Shown here one piece after another: positions 41,821 to 54,048 of a stretch of 64,000 nucleotides of DNA. The translations under genes were made by a program, and so were the position numbers. The stretch is from Phymorhynchus buccinoides (Eukaryota; Mollusca; Gastropoda; Neogastropoda; Raphitomidae). Positions within the stretch are counted from its first letter, which is position 1, and every line of letters begins with the position of its first letter. The notes under the pieces are model-generated. The model saw only the letters and a program-made list of their open reading frames with translations. It did no database searches and was not told the DNA's origin. The DNA lies in NCBI GenBank assembly GCA_017654935.2, contig CM065690.1, positions 8,348,555 to 8,412,554 on the forward strand. Reading direction: 5' to 3'.

Positions 41821-44800
41821 ACTCACGTTGTTTGCATTGATGTATAGAACAGATTATTATACAGTACTCCCCGTTTATAGTAAACTCGGTTATAAGAAAT
41901 TTCGGTTACAGTAAAGGAAAGCACTGGTTCCCAGCCAAAGGTCTACTGTTTTATTACTAAATAGACCTCGGATAGTAGCAACTCGGTTATAATTTTTAAA
42001 AACTGCTATAGTAAAGTTACTTTTGGTTCCCCACAGGACTGGCTCCTCGGTTACAATTTATAAAAAAGTCCTCTTCGTGACCTTTGTAAATACGTCACCA
42101 ATGTATGCGTCACAGTCTCACCACTCCCTCCACCCACCCATAATAACAACTGGGTTATAATTAAAATTTAAAAAAACTCCTATAGTAAATTCATTTGTGG
42201 TTCCTCTTTGTTACAATAAAAAAACATTGTCCTCTTCCTGACCTTTGTAAAAACGTCATCAATGTATACGTCACAGTCTCACTACTCCCTCTACCCATCT
42301 TCATCAACGAAATTGAAAGGCACTCAAAAACATGTTTCTTTCCCCTCATTACTTAGTGGGAAAAAAATGAATCCGAAAAAAAAAAATATATATATACAGC
42401 CGAATCCGCTTATAAGAAACTCGCTTATAAGAAAACTCGCTTACAATGAAGTAAAAAAAAAAAAAAAAAGGCCGAACTTCTTCTTTCTTATCTATGATCA
42501 AAACTGGGATATAAGAAACTCGCTTATAAGAAAACTTGGTTATAAGCAAGGAATTTTTTTTCCCTGTCCGCAATGGAAACTTGGATATAAGAAAATTATG
42601 TCATACAAGAGAGTTGGTTTGCAGTTCATTTTCTTATAAGCGAGTTCTATTTACTTATAAGCGAATTACCATTGACAACATTTTCTTAAAGACCCCCCAG
42701 ATCATGAGTCAAAATCACGGGTTCCACCTGTTTTCCTTCTAAGTTCTTATAGCTGGTACAAAATCTTGTTTTGACCAGGTTTGACTCCCATACAAATGCC
42801 CCCAAATTGAAAACGAAACATTTTAAAGAGCAGCCTCAATTTGAAGTTGGGGGAATTTGTATGTGGGTCACAGCTACCCAGAAAAAAACAAGGGATTTAA
42901 TCGTGTTGGGTCAGTGTGTCTTTAAAAGTGAGTTGGACCTGAACTGAAAGGATGTTCTGAGAAAATTGAAGTCGTTCCAAAAAGGGAAAGTTTACATCAA
43001 ACCAGTTGTGTCACAGACATTCTAAACAGTACAGGCACTTGATTACAAGACTAATTGAGTTGTTTTTGTTCCTTTATTCCATACTTTCCTTCAGTATTCT
43101 GTGCAAAATAAATGTTGAGCAGAAGAAAAAAAATATGAGTACTTTTGTGTTGGTGGTAGAGAGACTGTCCATCCATACATTTTCAGCAGCAATGGCAGAG
43201 AGGAAAAGGCAATTAATTTCTTTAAGAAGATAAATACAAATAACTGAATATGTGGACGAACATCCACATAAACAAAAGCAAACGATCGATGAAAAGCTGC
43301 ATGGGTGGACAGTAAATGTTAATAATTCAGTACAAGAAAGATGAAGGGGTACGCAGACCTGCCTACTGCTACGATTTGGTCGTAGCAGCTACGAAAAATA
43401 AAGCTTTGCTACGGAGCTACGGCAACCTTAACGTTGCTACGGAAAAAACAAATTGCCGCCGCATTTTATTTTTGCTTATGCCATTCCCGGTTTTGTTGGC
43501 TTCTAAGAGCACACGCCGTGTCACGCGCGATAACCTAGTCACTTCCGTTTTTATTAAAGTGACTGCGCATGCGTTCTTATTACTTTCTCTGAAAAAGATG
43601 GCGGACTCCAGCAGCAGTAGCGATTCGGGAGATGTTTCAAACGAAGAAAAACGAACCCAAACCAGAAAACGAAAATCATCTGGCACACCATCTTGTTCTA
43701 AGAAAAAACATCGGCCTGCCGCACAAGTTTTTAAAATAGCTTACACAGAGGAGTGGCCTTGCATCGTCAGAAGTTGACTCGGTGCGAACCATGCTCGCTG
43801 CAGCGCAACCTCTGCCATGCGGACTTCTCTGTGAATCATGGCGGTAGAGACGATTGCCGTCAGCACGTTCAATCGGCGAAACATATTAAGCAGTGCGTTT
43901 CGGCTCAGGAAGAGAACAAATCGTTTGCCGTTGTTTGTGGATGCTACGGAAAAATTTGCCATGCTACTGAAAATTGATGGCTGGGCTACTGATTGGGAAA
44001 ATTCCATGTAGGCAGGTCTGGGTACGTATTTGATAACAGTAAAAAGATTTTAAAAAAAGCTTCTTAGTTAAGTTGTTGTAGGCACCTTTAAATCTTCTTC
44101 TTAGTAGACTATTTTGATTTTATGATGCAAGATCTGCATCAAATTAGGAAAAAGGATTTTCTCTTCGTTTTGTTTTTTTGTCTTTCTTTTCTCTTCTTTT
44201 TCTTTTCTCTTTTCCCCCATTCAATAAGGGAAAAAACTTCAAAATGTTTTCTTATATCTGAGTTTCGAATATAAGAAAACTTGGATATGGTAATAAGCAA
44301 AACATCATCTCCCTTCGATTTTCTTATAACCGAGTTTTGCTGTATTTTAATTTGATGATGGGTTTATATTTAGTATTTTACGTTAGCTTTGACTTTGAAA
44401 AACGTCATCGGATAAGATAAAAAATTACATCAAAACTTTACTATATCCGAACATCGTTTATAACAAAAACCTGTTATAGTAAAAGAAAAGCCTTGCTCCC
44501 CTGCACTTTACTATAAGTGGGGTGTACTGTATTGAACTGTTTGCATAGTGCATATTTCACGTATTCACTTTTTTTTAAATAGTCAGCAAGACTTTGATAT
44601 TACACTATGTTTGTTACTATACCGCTCCTCTCACCAAATTATTAAAACAACCAAAATTAATGTTTGTGGTCAATGTTCTTGAAATGTCACAGTCAGATAA
44701 GTATTGGTGGGTGCTTTTAATTTTTTGTAATATACCCAGCCAAATACAATGTCTGAATATCGCTGCTGAGCATGCGTCCTGCTTTGCTTGAAAAAGAATG

Positions 44801-44902
44801 TAGCTTTTGCTTGCTACATTTACTTTTCGTTTTTCTTTCTGCATGAATTCTTATTGAGCGACTGAATGTTTTCATATAACTTATGTTGGTATTTTCATTT
44901 GT

Positions 44903-44952
<50 letters not shown>

Positions 44953-45105
44953 AAAAAAATAGTCTACTTGCATAGATAAAGATAGATTTTTTTAATATAA
45001 GCTGTGATTTTTTTGTATTTTTAAAACTCCTGTCACGATGATAAGAAATCTGGTGCATAGAGTTCTGAATAGGGTTGTGTGTATTTTGTGTATCTGAATG
45101 TGCAT

Positions 45106-45176
<71 letters not shown>

Positions 45177-48100
45177 CGTGTCAGGTGTGTGCGTTTGTAT
45201 GCGCGTGTACGTGCGTACGTGCGCGTGTGTGATTTTATGTATAGATATGTGCGTGTGTACGTGCACGCTCCCATTGATTAGTTTTTACCTCAGGCTGTAT
45301 TGGTGAAAGTGACAGTTAACTGAAACTACTGGGAGAAATCGAAAGGTTTCTCCTCGCCAATTTTGTTTCCTTTTTCTCTCCCTCCCCCCCCCCCCTCCCC
45401 CCCTTCTACTCTTTGCTTCCCCCATTTGTCTTCCACTCTTTTTTTTCCCCCCATCTTGTCTTCCACTCTTTTTTTTTCCCAGCGCATCTCGGGCTAAGTG
45501 CATATTAGCTTTGTGTGTGTGTGCGCGCGTGCGCGCGCGCACGCGCGTGTGTGTGTGTGTGAATCAGAATCAGAATCAATGTTTATTGCCCTTTAAAACC
45601 AATACAAGGTTTTTTATAATATGACACTAATAAAAATAATAATAACTGTAATATTAACAGTTTATAAAGTTCAATTACGGAAAAACAATTGTTAAATATT
45701 TCTGTTTTTTCTTCTTTCTTTGTACTGGTTGCGCTACTCCTTCAGGCAATTGGGGCTATTGATTGAAACAACTGTGTATATATTTTGCAAGCTCACTTAA
45801 AAGGGCGTCATTTGTAATTAATTTGCTAGGTGTAACATTATGTATATTGTATTTTTCTTCAACGAGTTTTATAAATTGTATTCTTATTTCCGTATGTTTT
45901 GTACAATTGTCTAAAAAATTAGTTTGTGTGGTGTGTTTTTGTGTGTGTGTGTGTGTGCGTGCGCGTGCGCGTGCCTGTGTGCGATTGTATGTGCACATGT
46001 GTAAGCATCCTTTTTTTTCTCCTAATATGTGTTTTTTTGTGTTTGATTAGTCTCGTCTTTGTTTTGAGAATAATTACTACTGGTTTACAGGGGTGTTTCT
46101 CTTTTTGCAGAGCGTTCTTTCCCTTAAGGTACTAGTACCACCCAAGCCGAGGCGCTTTTTTGTCATTGTTGTTATATTGGTTTATTTTTATGTAACTGGC
46201 TTTATATTGACAACATACATTGAAACTGATGTAGAAGGGCATAAACTTTGCAGAAAATATTTATTTGGTGTGTTTAGAGTCGAACATACAGAATGTTCAC
46301 GTCACGGATAGGAAAATTGCTTTTTTTACTTTAAAATGGATGGACGCAAATCTAATCATTGGAGAGCTTTCAAATGTCACTCAAACAAAGAAAATGAACG
46401 GTTTTGTTGCATGAACCAACCAGAAAGTAGGTAAGTTCATTTAAATATTTTCCAGTGGTTGCTCGCATTACAAGAAAAAAATGTGGTTTAAAAAATTATA
46501 CACATTTAATTGTTTTTAATTTTAACTGCTCCAGAGAAGGACAATGTGAGGTTCATGCAACAGGCCACAGTGCAAACAAGAAGCGTGCAAAATGTGAACT
46601 CTTTATCTCAATTAGTTCTTGAGATATCATTTGCAAACCACAAAAAGCACTACAAAATCGCAAACTTTTGTACCCCCAAATGGACACAATTTTTACCCCT
46701 ATTTTTTTCTTGACACAGCCCCCTGCACTACTTCTCCCCTAACTCCATAGCAAAAAATAGCCACATTCAACAGGAACTGGTGACACTGATTCAACACTAC
46801 ACTATCATCTGACTCGTCGTTATCATCATACACTATCATCAGTATCAACAAAAGTTTGTGAACATTATTATTTTTAGGCTAATATCCTGTAGTCGAGGCT
46901 AGATATCGAAAACAAAATGTGAAAGTAAGGTCCAAAAAAACTTGTGTGATAAATTTCAACCTTTTCTGCATCAGAATCAGTCACTGTAAATTTGAACATT
47001 CAGCAAAAGCATTTTCGATGCCAGATTGGGTGGTACTATAAGAGTAACATTTAATTTTCGACCAAAAGATCGAACAGCATTCAGAATGCCCTCATATAAA
47101 ACAAAATTCGTTTTGATACCTGGAAACTGTGTCAACAATTCTTGATATGACATAAAATTACCCTAATCGTTTATCAATTGCCTTACAAAAAGAATGTCAT
47201 GAGTAACCCATTCTCGCACAAAAATAACTTTTTTATTTCTTACAATATTTACGTTGTAGTGGATACACTCAGACATAAATTCATGAATAGAATTAGGTTG
47301 ACATTTTATACACATTTTTTTTATAATGTCTAATGACATCCTTCCAAAAAGGATTCTGTACAGTCTGTAAAATAATATTTCCATATTCTGCTCCAAATTT
47401 TTCAACATTATTCAGCATAGAAAACATATTTACATTGAAAGTTTTCCAATCAGAATCATCACTTCAAAATCTACGTAACCTACTAATTTTCATGGAAGAT
47501 ATAAAACTCCTCATATTAAGCATTTTTAAACCACCAGCACCATATTCTTTTTCGATTAGACTTTTTAATTTTTTTTTTTTTCGTTCCATAAAAAAAATGT
47601 ACAATTCCTTTTCTAGGGCAGTAATAAAGTCGTCTGTGGGGTCTGGCAGGCTGATTAGGAGATTAAATTTTTTATTGAAAACACTAACTGTTATTTTAAC
47701 AAAAGGGGTGATCTGTCGTTTTTTCCATGATGTCAGAATTCTTCTCATTGCCAAGAGTTTGTCTTCATAGTTAATGCGTACAATACTATCTGTATTAGTA
47801 GAAAAGTTAACACCTAAAATTTTAAAGGTTCCTGGATCCCACACAAAAATTTTCTCTCATGTGTCGAATGCCACAATTCTTCCTACTTCCAAACAAAAAT
47901 TTTCCCCGATAAAACAACCCTTCAAAAAAACTTTTTGACACTCATGTATAAAACATCTTTTAAGCGGTTAGCAATACAGGCAGAGGCAATTTTATATGCA
48001 GTGTTTAAAAGAGAGATAGGCCGCCAGTTTTTAATAAATCGCTTTGGTTTCCCTTCTTTGGAAATACATGTAATGGAACCTTGTCTTTGTGTAACTGACA

Positions 48101-51100
48101 ACTGTTCTTTACAAAAACCTTCATTGACAGACCGTACCAAAAACATGCCAATATCAAGAAAGAAAAATTTAAAGAACTCCACAGTGAACCCATCAGGACC
48201 CGGGCTCTTATCATTTTTCTTTTTTTTTAATGCAGTGACAGCTTCTTTAAAAAAATTAGTCCTTCTACTGCCTCACTTTCTTCATTTGACAAGACAGAAG
48301 CATCTGGAAATTCATCAGGAATATTAATGTCAGTTACTTCCTTAATTGTATATAAATCTGTATAAAACTGTTTAACCTCATTGAGAATACTGTCTTGATC
48401 TGAAATAACACCTTTATCATCTGTTTCAAGAAATGGTATAGATTTATCAAAAACATTCCTGTTTTCCAGATTACAGAAGTATTTATTAACTTTTTCTCCT
48501 TCATTTATCCAACCTTGAGCGCACTTATATTCCTTGGATATTATGGTCTAATTTCCTGTAACTGGGCTTTTAAATTTTCTAAATAAGGAATGTCATCTTC
48601 TTTAAGTTCCTGAAGGTTTTGCTGAAGATTCTTTATTCTTTCTTCCAAATCAGATTCCTGTTCATTTTAAAAAAAAATCTTTTCTTATATGTAGAGTAAG
48701 AAATTGTTTTTCCTCTGATTTCGAGCAATAAAGTTTCAAAAAACAACTGATTCTCAATCTGAATAATTAGGTCTTCATTTGAAATATTATTTAAATTGTT
48801 CATATTATAAACAGGTAGTGCACATTGTTTTTTCACTTCCAGAATAAGCTTTTAATTTCTGAAATATACTGTTTATCATTGAGTAAGCTATTGTTAAACT
48901 TCCAAAAGTGCCTATCTCTTTTGAACTGATCTTTTTTTTAAAGCTAAGGTAACAAGAGAATGATCTGATCTGTAGCCAGGGTCAACACACACATCATTCA
49001 CTACAGATAACAAATCTTCACTGATTATAAAATAGTCTGATCGTGCCTGTTTAATTGAATTAAATTTTCTCCATGTGTATTTTCTTTTGTCAGGGTAAAT
49101 CTCTCTAAAAACATCAAAAACGTTTTGTTCTGTCATAATATTGTTGTGGTTTTTTTCGGGTCCTGGGACGATTCACGGTGCTAGAATAGTTACGAATATC
49201 TAAAGTAGTATCCAAAGGACAATTCCAGTCACTAGTTATAATAACATGTTCATTCCCAATATTTTCAACCTGTTCACATACGCTGTCCAAAAACATTTTG
49301 TCACCACTACTGGGCCCATACAAATTAACTAAAGTAAATTTATTTTTCAAAATATAACAGCCATGCTGGTCTTTGATGACATCAAGTACTTTGTGCTCAA
49401 AATTATTATTAAATAAAATAGCCACACCATTTTTGTTCGTTTCACGACCATTAAGCCAAACCTTATATCCCCAACTAGCCTGTATATAATTTTCAATGTT
49501 TGCCTTTAAGTGTGTTTCCTGAAGACAGAAAATGTTAGCATACGTCCTTCGTAAAAAATCAAATACATCTCTCTTTTTGCTAGAATTATTTAGTCCATTA
49601 CAATTGAATGAACATATTTTAAATAAATTGCATGCTGCCATTGTGTACATTAAGGTAACAATCAAACTGTAAGAAAAAAAGAATATGGTATGAAAAGAAT
49701 AGAAGACACACTATCATATAAAGCTGAAGAAAAAGGTTGCTCATCCACCCTTTCAAGTTGAATTTTGTAAAGACAACAACGATGTATCATTTTGAAGATC
49801 AAAGCAATCCTCTCTCTCGTGTCAACCCGAAGTATTTAAATAGTGTACAACCCTTGACCTTGACGTATCTAGGCCATGGCCAAAGACGAAAATGTAAACA
49901 AGCCACACAAAGTAGACAAGTATGCAAACATATTAAAATTATACTGAAGCACAAACAGTAAAAGGTTATCATGAAAATCCGTCCATTAAAGAAGCTTTAA
50001 GGTGAGCAAACTGTGACTAAAAAAGTACAAACAAATTGGAAATCCACTCACAGTAAGCTATATCCATTGGGTCAACTGAAGCAGACGACGCAAGCAAAAT
50101 TGTGTCAGTCTGATCGAGACAGTCACTGACTGACAGAGTATTGCCTGAAATCAGCCAGCGACTTCACTGACACAATTCTCCCTTTAGTTGTCTTCATCCA
50201 AACTGTACCGTTTTCGTCCACGCCTGCTGACACACAGATGAATCACTTCTAACAGAGGTAAGGAGAGAATACGCACGAAACTGTTCCAGACCCTTTCAAG
50301 TTTTTCCGTGCGTAGAGCACAGCATCTCGAGTACGCCTGGACATGAAGCGCATGATGATGCCCCTGCCAGTGCTCCTGGCACTACCAGCACCCCCAGAAC
50401 GTTGTTCTCGGGCACCCACACGATGTACAGCCTCCACGTCCTCAGGCTTCACGGTCACCTTCAGCTTGGTGTTGATGAGCGAAAAGACCCTCTCCTCGCA
50501 CTGTTGTGCCGTCTCGCCCTGCTCCTCCTTCACACCATAAATCCGAAGATTGTTCTTGCGGATGTAAGCCGACAGGTCCTCTGACTTGCGTTCAGCCACC
50601 TCGGCCAGGTGTCTGGCTTCGCTGATCTGGCTCCTCATTACATCCTCCCTCCTCTTGGCTGCCTCCACTTCTTTCTTCAACTTATCGTTATCATTCTGTA
50701 CCGACAGTAGAGTGGCCTTCAGTTCTTAACAGTGTTGGAAAGTTTCTCGATTGCAGACCCGTTCACAGAAAGGTTTTTTTCATGAGATCTCCGTTACTGA
50801 TGATAGGCCTACTTCTTTGATCCGAATCGAGTTCAGGGGGGGAGAAAACCGCTTCTACCTCGAGAGACGTAGAAAGCTGACCGTTATCGCCCTTTTCTGC
50901 CATCTTTTCCTCTTCAGGTTTTGATTGGAACGCGAACTTCGACAATGTTTCTTTCACATATAATATGGGCGTACTCGTCACTAATTTTGCTTTCTTCGGA
51001 GTGTTCTTGTTAATGTTTAATTCACCAACTTTCTCAGCCGAAATGTCTGATGTGTTAGACCCCAAGTTTGATTCAGTTGCCTTCCTGTGTTTTCGTTTTC

Positions 51101-54001
51101 CGCCATGACGACCCATTCTGACCAAAATCGGCCAAGTCATACATTTTCACTCTCAATTATTAGCGATCGTCATGTCCGATAAATACCTCAGTGCTCTAGT
51201 GGAGGTCGGCAGTTCTTGCGCTGTCTATTTCACTGCATTATTTCTCTTGGACCGTTGGTTAATTAACTAAAAGCCGTTAATTAACAGAGCAGCTACACGG
51301 AAGTAGGTCCGTCGTCATTGATAAACAGTGCTCACCTCTCCAACACTATTTTCAATATTTATTAATCAGTTAGCAAACCATATGAACGAAAAGGGTAAGC
51401 ATGGGGTTAGGTTACTTCCGGATATAATAGAATTGTTTATCTTATTATTTGCTGATGATGTGGCTCTTTTGTCTATCACACCTAGCGGCCTTCAAAATCA
51501 ATTAAATGTACTAAAAACCTGCTGCAGTAATATGAAGTTATCCGTAAATATAAACAAAACGAAAGTCATGGTTTTAGGAAAATCTGAAAAATGGTTCTAT
51601 AATGGTGATAGATTAGAAGTTGTAAATGATTATTCTTATTTAGGATTCAACTTTACGACCATGATCAGTCCAAAAAGGGGTACTTTACATATTACAACTA
51701 AAGGTAAAAAAGCAATGATACAATTACACAGAATTTTCAACAAATATATAGATATGACTGTAACTGCCTGTGACAGCGCAAATTGTAACAACTGCGCAAA
51801 ATGTAACAATTGCTGCCCGCGCAAAATGTAACAATGTTCGATTTTGTTACATTTTGCGCTAGGCGCCCACCTCTTGACGAAATTAGCACCAAAAAAGGCA
51901 GTTTTTCGTCATTACAGATCAAATCGAAGTAAAATCTTCAAGGAGTTGATGAATTTGTCTTCATCATAAATATATCAAATCGAAAAACAAAGTCTACATC
52001 TAAATTTCCAAATGTTTGTTTGCTTGCTTGTTTGTTTCACTCGTTCTTCATTCGATTTAGCATTATTACTTATTACAAGGTGCAAAGTATGCAGGTTGTT
52101 TTATTGATTTTTTTCTCTCGTGTGTTATTTCTTTCTTGCTTTCTTCTTGGGTACAGCGGTTTTTTCGCCTGAACAATGCCGAATTACTGTTGTGTTTATG
52201 GATGTAACAAATCACAGCTACGATATTTTCTGAACTCTATTTATCATTATTTTCCTTCGAATCTCTCTCTCTCTCTCTGACTGTACTCTTAGATCTAGAA
52301 TATCAAAACAAGTAAGAACGACAACTCTGTTCCTACTTTCGTTTTCGATATTGGATCTAAGATTATGTCGGAGTCAGGTAGGTAGGTTACCCCAAGGTAA
52401 AGCTAACGTGAGAAATGTTAACGTATGCAGTTAAACGAAGGATTATGCTATACTTTATAAAACTACCTTGAACAAGTGTGCAAATGGAGAAAAAAAATTG
52501 AGAGAGAGAGACAGTGACAGAGAGAGAGAGAGAGAGAGAGAGAGATTCGTAATAAGTAATAATGCTAAATCGAATGAAGAACGAGTGAAACAAACAAGCA
52601 AGCAAACAAACATTTGGAAATTTAGATGTAGACTTTGTTTTTATCTTTCGATTTGATATATTATGATGATGCAGTCTGTTTCAGTTTTTTATATTATGAT
52701 GAAGACAAATTCATCAACTCCTTGAAGATTTTACTTCGATTTGATCTGTAATGACGAAAAACTGCCTTTTTTGTGTGCTAATTTCATCAAAAGGTGGGCG
52801 CCTAGCGCAAAATGTAACAATTGTTACAATTTGCGTGGGCTGCCCGCGCAAAATGTAACAAAATCGAACATTGTTACATTTTGGGTAACAATTGTTACAT
52901 TTTGCGCAGTTGTTACAATTTGCGCTGTAACAACTGCCTTCCTTAAAATCTTTGATACCAAAATTCAACTTATGCTTCTTTATGCATGTGAGATTTGGGG
53001 ACTAAATAGGTTAGAACAGATTGAAAAAGTACATCAAAGGTTTCTTTGTGTTCCAATTAGAACACCTAACAAAATGGTTTACGGAGATTTAGGCAGGTAC
53101 CCACTTTATATAAACTCGTATGTTGCATCCTTAAGATACTGGTTTAAATTGTTACAAATGAATGTCCATAGATTGCCGTACAAATCATATTTAATGTTAT
53201 TTGAATTAGACAGATCCGGTAAGCAATGTTGGGTTTCGAAGATAAGGACAATTTTAGGTGAAACAGGCTTTAATTTTATCTGGCTACAACAAGGAGTTGG
53301 TGATGTAAAATGTTTTCTGCGTATATTTAAACAACGCCTCATTGATATGTTCATTCAAGAATGGTCTGGCGCCATCACAGACAGTGACAGATATGAAAAT
53401 TATAGAAATTTCAAGATTATATTTGAAAAAGAAAGATATATTATGGATATGAACACATACTGCTTTCGTGTAGCCATAACGCAACTGCGATTAAATGCTT
53501 TACCTGCTATAACTACCGTTACAGCACAGCTGAAAAAGATAGATTTTGTCCTTTTTGTAGAAATCAAATTGAAAATGAATCCCATTTCTTGTTCAAATGT
53601 CCTCCGGCTAAATTTCTTAAAGACGTTGAACATCTGCCTCTACATATCCTTATGAAATCATCTAATGAAATTCATAGACATAAAATTTCTCGGTATGTTT
53701 TTCATGCCAGGTGTAGAGGCAAAGAGAAAAACTGTAGATGTATGTCTTATTTGAAAAAATGTGTTCTTATTTTGCATTGAATATATTAGGCTTACATTAT
53801 GCATCCATTGTTACTACTAATAGTGATCGAATACCAAAGATACTTGTTTGTGTATAATTACCTTTTTGGCTTGATAGCTATTTTCCTTATGTAGTTTTTG
53901 TTTACTTTTTCATAAATTACCCTTCGACTTCCCCCCCCCCCCCCCCCCCCCCTTGCATTGTAGTGTGGCCAATGTGCAATTAAAATATTTCAGTGTTCAG
54001 T

Positions 54002-54048
<47 letters not shown>

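Larger units (their letters stand above)
42397..44342. mobile_element. Pogo/Tigger-like element nested in the outer one
   Basis: Left end CAGCCGAATCCGCTTATAAG with repeats of CTTATAAGAAACTCG; right end CTTATAACCGAGTTTTGCTG. TA on both sides (42395-42396, 44343-44344). AATAAAC-poor, no transposase. Confidence 0.85.
41862..44529. mobile_element. Pogo/Tigger-like non-autonomous DNA transposon (outer)
   Basis: The left end CAGTACTCCCCGTTTATAGT and right end ACTATAAGTGGGGTGTACTG are inverted counterparts. TA flanks both sides (41860-41861, 44530-44531). Subterminal ACTCGGTTATAA-type motifs recur. No DDE transposase is visible. It contains a second, similar element. Confidence 0.85.
46975..51140 (-). 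mobile_element. Tx1/L1-like LINE, degenerate, both ORFs recognisable
   Basis: From 5' to 3' on the minus strand: ORF1 (51140-50249), endonuclease (49665-48912), RT start (48214-47922) and ORF2 C-terminus (47844 to about 46980). Stops and frameshifts separate all parts, and the RT palm between about 47900 and 47850 is largely absent or unreadable. ORF1 is GC-richer than the very AT-rich ORF2. Confidence 0.88.
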
